DNA of 64,000 nucleotides from Piper betle (lineage: Eukaryota; Streptophyta; Magnoliopsida; Piperales; Piperaceae): contig JAURVB010003251.1 of NCBI GenBank assembly GCA_033002965.1, forward strand, positions 1 to 64,000. Reading direction: 5' to 3'. Under the pieces are notes generated by a model. It was not told where the DNA came from. It saw only the letters and a list, made by a program, of their open reading frames with translations, and searched no databases. Shown here piece after piece: positions 40,001 to 51,776 of this stretch. The position numbers and the translations under genes were made by a program. Positions within the stretch are counted from its first letter, which is position 1; each line of letters starts with the position of its first letter.

Positions 40001-41589
40001 GTTTGGTTAGATATTCATGGAGAAAACTTTTAGTTGAGCTCTCCACCTTCATCACTTCAGGGGGAAAAATTGATCAAATTCTATTATATTTTTATTACTC
40101 TCTCTATATTTATGCGTGGCTCAACAGGACGCGAGTTGTAACGAATTGGAGTCGTAAAACCAGTGTTATGATAAATTCTTGTAGTCTGACCTTTTGTTCC
40201 ACCTACAGTGCATACAAATACAAAAGCTTTTGTACGCCATGTTGCCTTTTTATTATATACTACACAATGTTCACAAAGAAAACTTGTATATGTAAGCGCA
40301 AGCTTCTTTGGTCATGGATGAGCTAATTTTATCATGCCTATTTCATTATGGTGTGGACTTTACTCTAAAGATTGATTGAACCAATGCAGTTTAATCTATC
40401 TGATTTAACTAGAGTTCATATGTATGATGTAACCAAGAAAGTTGTCAGTTTTAAGTTTAATTAACTTCGAAGACCACTTCTATGAAAGGGTGCTGACATA
40501 TTGTTTAGTGATTAATATTCATGTGTATTCTTATGCTTAATCGGTCTATTTTATTTGATTAGTATACGTGGATGGCATTGGATGACACGAGGAAATAATG
40601 TGGCAAATTAAGTATTATTGTTTTCGGCAATTTTTTTACACTAATTAATTAAACGCACTATCCGTTTCGTCCCTGCATACATTTTAATAATATAATAAAT
40701 GGAAAGAATTGTGCGTATTTCTAAGCCTCATTTAATTCGCGATCGAATAATATGCCCTTAATTCCATCACATGCTTGAAAATAATAACAAATAGAGTCGA
40801 TTTTTCTAATGTTCCAATTCCCTCTTTGTTCAAACTTGGCTTTTTTGTTTATGTATAATATGGAGCGAATTATTACAATTAAGTGGGTGCTTTGTATGAA
40901 TCCACTTGTTTTTAAATGATATAAGTCGTTTAAAATATATATATATATATTATTATTAATAAAAGAATTAAAAGTCTACCTCTGATTTAAGGAAGTGAGA
41001 GATTAGACCAATGAAAATATAATAAAAATAAAATAAATCAAATAAATATAACCTATCTTCTCATCCTGTGTACCAATTAAATAGCAACGATATTATTAAA
41101 AAAATGGACAAACATTTGTTCTCATCTTCGTGTGGGTTAATTTGTTGTAACCTAATTAATTTTGACATGGTCGGCCACCTTGCGCAGCCTACACATCCGC
41201 ATTAGATGAAATGTATCAGAAACTTATGTCCTAGTTCAATGTACGTGTGATCTTTGCAGGTCACAATTCATGAACAAGACACATTAATAACTTAAAAGTT
41301 TGTCAACTAGTATGAACTTCTTTTTTATTATTCAATTATGCCAAGATGGGAGCGTAGGGAAAAAAATTATTTTTTATATTGGCTGCTTTTTATATGCTAA
41401 GGATTTTTAGGCGCTCAAGGCGGCACTTTTTTTGGAAATAAAAAAATGTAATTGATTAACAGATAAATAAGTAATATTTTGTTCTGCCGCATAGAATTCT
41501 TGTTCGACTAGAAAAATGTGTATTGAGCTCGATGTACCACTGATATGTCAAGTTCATTAAGCTTTCTTATATAAAGTAAGTTAAGTTGA

Positions 41590-41825
41590 TACAACTGCAT
41601 TAAAAAAATCAAAAGATTAGTTTTAGTTCTAAAGATGGCTCATTATACTATTTTTTGCCGAAATAATGATACCTTTTCTTATTCTATATGAAAGTAAGTT
41701 TAAGCTTGATATGCTATGATTGAATTAAGGATACAACTACATTAAAAAATTCAGAAGATTAGTTTTAGTTTTAAAGATGGCTCCTTATATTATTTTTTTT
41801 GGCAAAATAACGATACTTTTTTATT
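41590..41825. repeat. Diverged direct duplication, about 100-bp units
   Basis: GATACAACTGCATTAAAAAA through AGATTAGTTTTAGTTCTAAAG and GATGGCTCATTATA at 41588-41685 recurs at about 41730-41823 with TACAACTACATTAAAAAATT and AGATTAGTTTTAGTTTTAAAG. The spacing is about 140 bp. Possibly two copies of a short transposon fragment. Confidence 0.7.
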
Positions 41826-43689
41826 TATACGTATAAATAAGCCACCGTCATCTAGAATGTTCTAGAAGATCGTATGCTTGCGTGGGGTCATGGATGTATT
41901 GCACGTCAAGTGGCCCACGGCGCAGTCTGAAGCAACTTGCCAGCCGATCCCTTGTGTGGCCCATTTGGGCCCGTACATTAAAAGTGGACCCACTGTTATG
42001 CTGTGTGAGCTTAGTAATTTATATATCACTTTTATAAGGTGAATGTGATCTTATTACAAGGTTTATATATATATAAAAAGACTTAACAGTTACATCAAAT
42101 CACCAACTTACACGAAAGTTGCCTCTTTTTATGCGGATTTACCCATAACAGAGAGGTACAGAGGAACAGGGAAATAATTTTGGTCAAAAAAGAACGTATA
42201 AAATTTTTTGTTTGGAATTAAAGGAGGAAGACGATAAAGTGTATCAACACATTTGTGATTTTAAATTTGAAAATTATGGCCCATGCCTTCTTAAGTCGAA
42301 TTTTGTAAATAACTCCACATTTACTGTAAATTAACAAATAAAAATGATAAAATTGTATTTTTAGATTAGTTAAATTATTATTCTACAGAAACATAAATCA
42401 TGTATTATTAGTTTTAAGTGTAGAATCCGCACTTTCGAATATGCATATGCGAGTTTATTGTTACATGAAATGTATACTAATTTTATATGATTATTTTTGT
42501 CTATTGAATCGGAAATTTTGTATTGACTTCCAATGGGCCTAGAATTGGATCCTCTATGACACATCTAAAAATTTTAAACTTTAATTAACATTGATGAATA
42601 CTAATTGGATCGATATTTGTTTTAAATATGCTATTATAAATGTCATAAACCCACAATTCCCTTTTCAATCGTAATTTTTCATCAATTTTTTAAAAAAATG
42701 TACAAAAAAATGAAAATTAGTCTTAACATCAAACTTACGACAAACTCCAAAACGTTCTTTGTTGCATTATATGTGCCGAAGTTAAAACATTATACTTACA
42801 ATTGAAGATGTTTATTCATTATATATATTCTAGTGAAACTACTGTAACAAACATACAATATAATCAAAATAGAGAGATAAAATTTTCGCATGCACCCGTC
42901 TACGAAGATGTAATGTGTGTGTGCATATGTATGCATGTATATATATATATATATGCTAGTATGCACTGTCGCATTTGGCAACACATACACACGCGCATAC
43001 ATGGGTAGCCGTTGGATTGAAATCCAATGGCCCCCCATGTATTTCTTCCCCCCCCTCTCCTCCCCACATTATCGCTGCCACCACCGCCGCCACCCCGCCG
43101 GCCGCCACCTTTCGCCCCCCGTTCCGCGCCCCCCCTGTTGCACCCCGGCCCACCCCCCCCTTCCCTTTCCCGTTGCTCCGCCCACCGCTCTAGCCCGCAG
43201 CCACCGCCTGCCGCCCCTAACCCCAACCCCACGGCCCAGCCAGCAGTCGCCGTCCCCCACCACCTCCACCCGCAACCACGGTGACCCCCCCCCCCCCCCG
43301 CGCTTCGCCCCCCACCCCCGGGCCGCCACCTTCCTCCCTCGCCCCCGTCTACAGCCGCGGCCGCCTGCCTTCACCCTCGCCTTGTCTCGGGCCCCCGTCC
43401 TCTGCTCGCCCCTGTCCGCAGCCACGGCCACACCTTAGCCGCCACCACCCCCTCCCCCCGCCGCACCCCTAGCCCACACCCCCTCCCTTTCCCGTCGCTC
43501 TGCCCGCTCACGGCCAACCGCGTTCGGTCATCCATGCACGGGCACCGCCGCGCCTTTTCCAGCTGGCCCACCCACCCCTGAGGCGGCGACATCGGCCAAC
43601 GGGCGGCTGCTGGCAAGGTCACCGGTAGTAGGGTGGCGTAGGAAAATAGAGGGGGAAGAAACATGAGAGGGTAGTTTTGTAATCAAAAT

Positions 43690-44425
43690 TTGACTCGATC
43701 ATCGACTCGAGGTCCAAGTTTTTATTATGAAATAAATTTTTAAAAAAATAAAATAATTTTATAATAAAAATTGGACTCGATCCCGACTAGAGTCAATTTT
43801 TATTATGAAATAAATTTTTTTAAAAATAAAATAATTTTGTAATAAAAACTTTGCTTCGATCCCGACTCAAGTTAAGTTTTTATTATGAAATAATTTTTTA
43901 AAAAATAAAATAATTTTATAATAGAAAATTGACTCGATCCCAACCCGAGGCAAGTTTTTATTATGAAATAAATTAAAAAATAAAATATTTCTTAATAAAA
44001 ACTTGAGTAGCGAATCGAGTTAATTTTTTATTACAAAATTATTTTATTTTTTTTAAAAAAATTTTATTTTATAATAAAAACTTGCCTCGGGTCGAGATCG
44101 AATCAATTTTATTAATTTTTCAAAAATTATTTCATAATAAAACTTGACTCAAGTTGGGATGGAATCAGAGTTTTTATTAAAATCATTTTATTTTTATAAA
44201 AATTACTTCATACTCACAATTGCAGGATCGAGCTAAAGTCAAATGTTTATTATGAAATTATTTTATTTTTTAAAAATTTATTTCATAAAAATAACTTAAC
44301 TGTGAGTAGAGATTGGGTTAAGTTTTTATTACAAAATTATTTTATTTTTTTAAAAAATATTTAATAATAAAAATTTGACACGAGTTGGGAGCGAATCAAA
44401 GTTTTTATTACAAAACTACCCTCCC
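43690..44425. repeat. Degenerate ~80-bp tandem array in the foldback centre
   Basis: Units of about 80 bp repeat a GACTCGATCCCGACTCGAG-type palindrome, then TTTTTATTATGAAATAAA, then AAAATAAAATAATTTTATAA. Clear starts are near 43690, 43773, 43855 and 43930. After about 43990 the units appear in inverted or mixed orientation (TTACAAAATTATTTTATTTT). The array joins the two GC-rich arms. Confidence 0.75.
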
Positions 44426-44947
44426 ATGTTTCTTTCCCCTCTGTTTTCTCATGCCATCCCACCACCAGACGACCTTGCCGACGGCCGTCCACTGGCCAAC
44501 GTCACCGCTTCGGGGGTGGGTGGGTCGGTTGGAAAAGGCGTGGTGGCGGTTGGGAACGGGTGGCTGAGTGCATGCAGCCGCGACTGCGGACCGGGGCGGG
44601 CGGAGGACGGGGGCCCGGGGCAGGGGAGGGTGAAGGCGAAGGGCCGCAGCTGTAGACGGGGGCAAGGGAGGAAGGTGGCGGCCTTGGGGGTTGGGAGGAG
44701 TAGCAGCATGGGGGTGCGGGCCGCCAGCGGCTGCGGGCAGGGGCGGTGGGGGACATGCGGCTGCGGGCGGAGTTGGGGGTTGGGCCTGGGGTGCAGGTGG
44801 TGGCTGCGGCCTAGGGCGGTGGGCGGAGCGGTGGGAAAGGGAAGGGGGGTGGGCGGGGGGTGCGGTAGGGTGGGTGGCAAAAGGTGCGGCGGGGGCGCAT
44901 TGTTGACAGCGGCTAGTTAGGTGGGCGGTAATGTGGGGGAGAGGGGG

Positions 44948-47821
44948 TGTAAATCCAGTGACTCAAGTCAGGGTTTTACGTTACCAAACCAGTCGGTTCG
45001 ACCGTTGGTTCGAGTCGAGTCAATTTCATGAACCGCGTGCTGAGTCGAGGCCAGCCGTGAGTCATGAGCGATGAGAGTCAGGTGTACCTGAATATATGAT
45101 GATAACGTCGAGAAGATGGTGAGATATGAGTTATCAGAATATATGAAAGTATGTAGTATTTTTTTCTTTTTATATGTTTGATCGTAGAAATAGTTTTAGG
45201 CTGAATAACGTGTTAGGACGTGTTGGATTATATTCGGGTGGGTTATTAGTTATAGAGCATGCCATTTGGATATTGTTGTGTTTGTTTTATTTTATGGGAT
45301 TTTTTTCATATTTTTCTAGATTTTTTTAGAATTTTTTACGAACTAGTTATTATTTTGACTCGAGTCAGAATCGAGTCAATACTTATTTACGATTTTTCCA
45401 TTGGAGTATTTCACCTCCTCTCCCGACACTTCCACATCCAAACCCTACCGCCGCCTTGTGCTCGTCGCCGACGTCACACTGCCGCCGATCGACGCCGCCC
45501 CGCTCCGCCGTGCCGTCACGACCCACCCTGCCCACCGTCTCGCCGCCACGATTCCGGAATCGTCCCACATGCCACAACGCCCTCCCTCATCGATTTGTCG
45601 CCATCCGGGCTGTGCCGTCGCCTCTGTGACCCCGACGACCACCCCCTTGCAGTCACCAATGTTTCCCCCATCATCTCGACTGTCATCGAGGCCGGCCGTA
45701 GCCCCGATAAGAGCACGTTGCCGCCGTCGCCCATTTTCGATGCCATCACTGACAGCCATCGCCACCCCGGCTACCTAGTTTGACACCACCATTGGACCAA
45801 GCTCGTCGAGCTAGTGCCGATAGACCCCCTGATTGCCCCGTCCCAAAACATAACCGGAAAACCACCGGAATCCGCCAAAAACTGCTGACACTTGCTGGAA
45901 AATGCCAGAAGTTGCCGAAAAATTAGATTCACCGAAATTCGTCGGAAATCACCTAATCTTCCGCTGAATTCCCGGATTGAACCCCATCTGAACTTCAGAT
46001 GCCATAGGGTGTCGAATTCAAGCCACGAATCACACGAGGTATAATTTATTTTAACTTAATTATTTGAGAGTATTGATTATTAGAATTGCATGCTAGGATT
46101 GGTGAATTGTGTGTTATAATAATATATATATAAATGTAGATTTGATTAAGGATAAAATATGAAATTTGTTTGATTGAGTGGTGTTAAAAATGGAGGCTAA
46201 GAAACTAATTAGGGTAGCTAGGTAATGATCATGATCTAATGCAAACTAGCCTAAGTAGACTTGCTAGAATTAATATAGGTTGATGTGTGTTGATTGATAC
46301 GTGATTGTGTTGATTGTGTGCGCATGCTATAGGATGTGTGATTCATCATGTGGGCATTAGTTTTTAACTTGATTGTGTAGGTACGGTGTAAGAGATTGCC
46401 GCCTAGGTGCATGGACCCGTTTGGAGCTTCTACCAGGTCCGTTTAGGACTCGTTTTCTGTTTTACGCTACTCTATTGTGTATTTGATTTATCATGTGCAG
46501 GACGAGTTAAATGGCGTTTTATCGGATCCCACTTAACTCGGGCCATTTAGCCAACGATTTTCCGGATTAATAACCCTCGAGGATGAGATCCCTCGAGTTT
46601 GTTTTCGAATTTCAGATCTAGCTCACAATGCCTTCGGGCCTATTGTATAAATCCCAACCTAGACCTATATATATGTATAGTTTTCGCGTTTTCAGTGAGA
46701 GATTGAATGAGGGAAATCTGACTACCGTGCTACGCGAGCGGGCACGTGTGAGTCGATAGTGGGCTCTGGAATGGTGTGCGGGCTGTTTCATTCCCGAGGG
46801 ATCCTAACAACTCCACCTTTGAGTTCCTCAAACCTGGAGAAGTGTGGAGGTTCACGGGTACTGCAATGCAGCGCATGTCTAGACTTGTGGTTTCAAAGGG
46901 TACTAAAGGCGATTGCCTGAGAGTGCTCGGCCTTCGTGCTCAAGGCCAGGAGTAATATGGAAGGTGTAGAGGGTGAAAAGGAATGAGATTTGATGCGAGA
47001 AGCGATAGAGAAATGACCAAGGTATGAGAATGAGAAAGAAAGGGGACGCTGTCGACCCGAGGGCGACAACTCCCATATATGCCCTGATGAGAGTTCTTGA
47101 GGAAGTATATGATTTTCATTCAACAGGAGAGTTTGCTCTCTTGTGCCAGATTGATATTAGTTATTTTCTGGGCCGGTAACACTCGTTACTGACGGTTTTT
47201 CTATATATATGTAGGTGAGGAATGCGAGCGATGAAAGCTGTCGGGACTGCGGAGGAGCAGCACGGAACCGCGCACACATGTACTTGCCGCGTGTAACGTA
47301 TAATGATGGTTGTTTAATGCTGTGTGAATGATTATTAGAATGTTTTTGTCTTGATGAATTGCCTGTTATGAAATGAACGGATAGATGTGAATGAGCAGGG
47401 AGCCTTGGAGTTCAGACTCGGCTCAGGTGAAAACGAATGAGATAGTGATTGAATGCCATGGTAGATTGTTATGTTTTATCGTATTTTGATAAAATATTTA
47501 TATACCCTTGTTGTGGACAGGTTGGCCCCTATTACACTTTTAGGGGAGATTCTGTCCGTTTTTTCGTAAATATTAATGAATTTTTATTTAAATTTCTTGC
47601 TTGTTGAATGATTTTGTCTTTGCTTGCACATCATGGCATGCATGTAGGACTCAGTTAGAACCCAATTGTTCTCATTCATGCATTTCATGTTTGCATCTTC
47701 ATCTTGAGACGCCGAGGGCAGATCCGGGTCGGCTTAACCGAATCTAGTAGATTAGCGAATGGTTCGGTCGCCGGTGACATTTCTGGGTCGGTTCACGGGT
47801 GAGCCGAAACGAGGTTTTATA
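44948..47821 (+). mobile_element. Solo LTR (2874 bp) inside the foldback element
   Basis: It starts TGTAAATCC and ends GAGGTTTTATA (the expected final CA is mutated to TA). GGGGG flanks it on both sides (44943-44947, 47822-47826), consistent with a 5-bp duplication, although the G-rich target makes this less decisive. Block order: TCAAGTCAGGGTTTTACGTT start; ATCAGAATATATGAAAG; GACTCGAGTCAGAATCGAGTC palindrome (45358-45379); GC-rich core (45410-45780); CCTCGAGGATGAGATCCCTC hairpin (46575-46600); TATA box TATAAAT (46646-46652); TGGAGGTTCACGGGTACTGC; CCCCTA/TAGGGG hairpin (47526-47546). No internal retrotransposon genes. Most likely a solo LTR of the family seen at 1813 and 59445. Confidence 0.75.
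46646..46652 (+). promoter_or_regulatory. TATA box of the LTR promoter
   Basis: TATAAAT after GCCTTCGGGCCTATTG, found at the matching place in the other copies (TTATATA near 2973-2979 and ATTTATA at 60535-60541, both minus-strand copies). Its fixed position in the family supports a U3 promoter and sets the strand of transcription for each copy. Confidence 0.55.
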
Positions 47822-47903
47822 GGGGGGAGAAATACGTAGGGAGCCGTTGGATTTCAATCCAATGGCCGCTCATATATGTGCTGCATATGGCAGCGTATAC
47901 CAA

Positions 47904-47942
<39 letters not shown>
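47904..47942. repeat. (AT)n microsatellite at the foldback right end
   Basis: Long TA/AT run directly after the right terminal repeat of the foldback element; a shorter run (42938-42955) lies before its left end. Confidence 0.85.
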
Positions 47943-47948
<6 letters not shown>

Positions 47949-48293
47949 AGTATACAAAATTAAAAGAGCCTTAGTATCTTATTATATGTAATTTTTAAAT
48001 CCAATTACTTATTTAAATTATATGGCTATAATATTTTTATATAAATAAAAATATCATCCTCTTCCAATCCAGCGGTCTATATATTACAGGAGTATCAAGT
48101 ACAGCTGATACTAATAATTTTTATATAAACAATTAGTTTCCGGTGCACGCTACGTGGGATGGATGTGCATTGCATGCAGGGTGGGCCCATTGCGTTGAAA
48201 AAAGAAAAGTAGAGGTTGGGTTGCCATTTTGTATGGAATGAATAATAGAGTTTAGACTGATTTAGTAGCCGCTAGTGTCTTCGGCAAGCTATT
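47943..48293. other. Spacer between two transposons
   Basis: AT-rich sequence with no coding signal between the foldback element and the second hAT-like element. Confidence 0.5.
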
Positions 48294-48301
48294 GTCTACA
48301 T

Positions 48302-49200
48302 CATGGTTTGCATAAATCAGAATCGGAATCGGAATCGGTTTTCCAGGGAATCAGAATCGGAATTGGAATCGAAATCCGTCTGAATCGGCCAAGAATCGGT
48401 TCAGTTGAATCGGTCCAAATTAATTTAATCGGTCATATATAATAATTTGACAATTTATAATATAAATATATTAAAATTGGGTATTAATGTTATTTTGATA
48501 TTATTCTGTGTATTATAGTTTCTGATATTTTTAAATATTTTTTAAGATTTTTTTAAATTATTTAGAATTAATTATTATTTTTGACTCGAGTTAGATTCGA
48601 GTCAACTTTTAATTACGAGAATGCCACTCTTTACCCACGCCGCCGCTGGCCCGGTCGGCGGCGAGTCTCGCGGCGGCGATGTTGGAGGATGTCGACAGCC
48701 GGTCGGACGAACAGTCAGTCGGCCCGCAGCCGGCGGCGAGGCGGCCGAGAGCGGCGGCGAGTCGGCGGCGAGTTGCGGCGATTCGTGCGTCACAGCCGAT
48801 TCGGTCCGGCCACACTTCGGCAGCGACGTTGCGAGGTCGGCGGCGAGGTCGGTAGCCCGGTCGGCGGCGAGCCCGGAGTCGGGGAGCACGGCGGAGGGCG
48901 GAAACCGGCGGCGGCGGGCGGACGAGCGGCGGCGGCGTGGGGGGAGCGGGTTTGATTTTAGGTTTTTAAAATGTAAATTACTATTTTACCCATGCTTAAA
49001 TAATTTAATAAAAATCATACCTAGGGTATTTTAGTAATTTCATTTAAAAAAACCGATTCCGATTTAAATCGGTCGGAATCGGCCGAACTCGGCCGATTCC
49101 GAAGCCGATTCAGGGCCGACCGAATCGGCCCCGAAATCGGATCGGCATCGCGCCGATCCAATTTAAATCGGCACAGAATCGGCCGATTCCTGCAACAGAG
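48302..49200. mobile_element. hAT-like non-autonomous element, copy 2 (899 bp)
   Basis: Flanked by an 8-bp direct repeat GTCTACAT (48294-48301 and 49201-49208), the duplication size of hAT transposons. The ends are inverted: CATGGTTTGCATAAATCAG on the left; the right end in reverse is CTCTGTTGCAGGAATCGG. Inside: repeated GAATCGG/CCGATTC words on both arms, an AT-rich block, a GACTCGAGTTAGATTCGAGTC palindrome (48583-48604) and a GC-rich core (48630-48950). The frames in the core (both strands) show repeated Gly/Ala/Arg and no family; there is no transposase. Confidence 0.7.
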
Positions 49201-49208
49201 GTCTACAT

Positions 49209-51776
49209 TCGATTGACTGCTTCCTTTACAAGACTTGATTAGATTTGTCCAAAATAATGTTGGCAATTATATGGACTTTCCAGCATTTTTGTCTTCGGAT
49301 TTAGTTTTATAATATAATTTGATAAATGATAATAATGATAAACAAGATCAAATTGTTGCATGTGGCTTCTTTAACCAAACAAGATCCCTGCACTTTGTTT
49401 TAAACGAAAATAAATTTCGTAATTTTTGGGACAAAAGTTGGGCAATGCCAAACTGGGGTCATTTTCGTGTCGTGGGCTCTCAATTACATCATTTTCAAAT
49501 GCTCTAAAATACATAAATAAGTTTTTTTGTCAAAGCAGAAAAGGGTAACTAGGAGATTATAAACAATTTAAAAGGCCGATGAAAGCTATTATTCACTTTA
49601 AGGGAAATTATTTTTCATAGTCAAAATTGATCAATTATGAAAGAAAAAAAGAAAAAATTTAAAAAATATATATATTATCTCTTACATATGTTTGGATTGA
49701 AAGAGAAAAAATAATATTATAGCTATTTTTATTTTTTTGTATTTCATTGTAAATTTTGTGAGGAAATTAGTTGTGCAAGGATTTTTCATCGGACCCACCT
49801 TATTCAAAAATATTTTCCACCTCATCCATTTTCTTTCAAGCCAAATACTTTAACTTTAAGAAAGTGTTTTTTTCACTCTCAAAATCTACACATACAAAGG
49901 CTACAACTGCAACCATAACTGTAAATATTATATCAACTATCATTCCATATTTATATTCGGTATGAGATATATTTAGTATAAATGAGAGTTAGGTTCAATA
50001 AAATTTTAAATTATAGATAAAATATTTTATTAGATATAAAAAAATATTATATCATCAATATTTTATTAAATACCATTCAAAATTCCGTGATTGTCAACAA
50101 AAAAAAGGATTTCATGAAAGTTTTAGCTTAAAAAAATTAATATAGATTAAAATGATACAAAAGCCTAAATTTAATGATTAGACAATATATTAAGTACAAT
50201 CAAGTGGTATGATATGGTATTTAAAATTATGATTGTTGTTAATAGGCGCACGAAAATATCCTTTTTAACAATATTGAGAATAAAATTTTATAAAGTTTTA
50301 AAAAATTAATGAGTTTTATACCAAAAAACGGAATTTTTTGGGATATTACCAAATAATAGGAAAGCAGACCTATTATTCAAAATTGGGAAAATATGAATTG
50401 TTTAAAATACTTTTAGGGCAATTTAACAATTCTTTTTAAAAAATGAAGACAGGCAAATCGGGCATGATATGTGGTCGGACCTAATCACCCTGGGCCAACG
50501 ACGACGAGATAGTTGATCACCCTAGTTTGTCAACGGCCTGCTAGGCAGCCAGCCACCACTATATTTTTTTTAAATATTGTTTCATCTAAAATTAAATCAG
50601 AGGATAGTCTCGTTTTTATTAAAATATTTCTTTTTTTTGGTAATCAAGTGAAATATTTTAATGACATGATAATATAAAAAAATATTCTCATTTTGTCGGT
50701 AAAAAGTTCAAAATCAATCTAAAAACCTACGTGTGCAATAAGGATAAATCTAGTTATTGAAATCCATGCCATATAAATCTCTTTTTTTGTATAAATAATC
50801 ATTGATTTTATATACATTTATGTAACAATCAATTCACAAATATATAAAAGTGGAAAACAATTTGGATTATAGCAGAGACCAGATCAAAATCGATTCACCG
50901 ATCCACGACGACAGCGGCGGAAGCCATGGGAGTGAACATTCTAGGGGGACAAGGAAAAAGATACATCAGCCTCTGGTAATATCCTTTCTGCCCATGGAAA
51001 GGGCAGCTAGACAATCGGCGGAGAACACCCGGCATCTATACACAGTACCAAATCAAATTCAATATTTTTTTCCTGCCCACGTCCATTCATTTTTTTCCCT
51101 TCCAAAGCAAGAGCACCATTTAATTGGTGCCTACTGCCATACCCCATTTGTCTTCATGTCTTGAAAAAAATGGTTTCTAGAAGCATTGACTAACACCCAG
51201 AGTTTGCCCTAACAACTCCCGCCCCCATCACATGATACAGACGTAGCAATGCCAATAAGATTTATCTAATATTACCAAAACATCAGGTCGACTGTGCATG
51301 ATTTCACTTGAAAATATATTAAGAAGCTGCAGAAGTGTACGTACACTGAATCCCAAACTGAGCTCCCTGTTCCAAGCCTCCCTCCCATTGATTCGTGCAT
51401 GTCCTCCACAAGCCCACAGGCTTTGTTTCTGGTTTAGATCCAAAAATTAAAACAAGAAAAGCTGTACCGGAGGACATCAGAAGAGAGAGAAAGAGACAGA
51501 GAGGGGATAATAATAACAAGTTTGATATTTATCCATCGCTTCTTTATCTTTGTCATTCATCTCAAAATCTCAATCTCAATCCTCTTCTCCAACTTGCTCC
51601 CCCTGCCCTCCTTTCTATTCTACCCTCTTCTGGAAATCTTCTGAACAATCCTCTACTTATACCTCCCAGTCTTCTCACTTTTTCCCTACGGTAAGCTAAG
51701 AGCCCAAAAACCTCTATAAACATTTAACTTCTTCTCTTATCTCCACCTAGATCTTGCTTCTATCTCAGCTAGCTTC
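49209..51776. other. AT-rich spacer and promoter side of the KMD-like gene
   Basis: 49209-50840 is AT-rich with no coding signal; a small less AT-rich island at 50450-50560 (GGGCCAACGACGACGAG, GGCAGCCAGCC) resembles the one at 27150-27330. 51470-51510 is GA-rich, followed by C/T-rich sequence (51560-51690), which looks like a leader. CTCTATAAAC at 51712-51721 could be a TATA box, but it would leave a very short leader. Confidence 0.45.

Larger units (their letters stand above)
35051..42940. other. Large AT-rich gene-poor region
   Basis: No frame here shows a recognisable protein. Frames at 38096-38335, 38446-38628 and 38871-39119 (minus) lie close together but have no family signature and no joining splice logic I could find. 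Structure present: a 377-bp tandem duplication (36361-37043), a direct duplication at 41590-41825, and a TA tract near 40939-40950. The rest is AT-rich spacer, probably decayed transposons. Confidence 0.45.
42956..47904. mobile_element. GC-rich foldback (MULE-like) element, interrupted by a solo LTR
   Basis: Left end GCTAGTATGCACTGTCGC (after a TA tract) and right end read in reverse, GGTTGGTATACGCTGCCA (before a long TA tract), are inverted repeats. Both contain a GTTGGATT/GAAATCCAA hairpin next to them (about 43010-43030 and 47850-47870). Inner arms 43040-43685 and 44390-44947 are GC-rich and inverted copies of each other: AACATG(A/G)GAGGGTAGTTTTGTA and GGCAAGGTC occur on opposite strands. 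The centre (43690-44420) is an AT-rich array. Without the LTR at 44948-47821 the element is about 2.07 kb. The proline- and glycine-rich open frames on both strands reflect the base composition; no transposase is seen. MULE-like is a guess from the long terminal repeats; the target duplication is hidden in TA repeats. Confidence 0.65.

Noticed and set aside
43027..44920. Long proline-, glycine- and arginine-rich open frames on both strands (up to 181 codons)
   Set aside because: They overlap on both strands and in several frames, follow C- and G-rich runs in the foldback arms, and show no domain. Open frames are expected by chance at this GC content.
44948..47821. Reading the 2.9-kb repeat as a DNA transposon with TGTAA..TTACA inverted ends
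   Set aside because: The inverted match is only about 10 bp, the target duplication is 5 bp, and a TATA promoter sits in the middle, all better fitting an LTR. A different class is not fully excluded.
48581..49034. 137-codon frame in the second hAT-like element
   Set aside because: Gly/Ala/Arg-biased, overlapped by frames on the other strand, no transposase motif.
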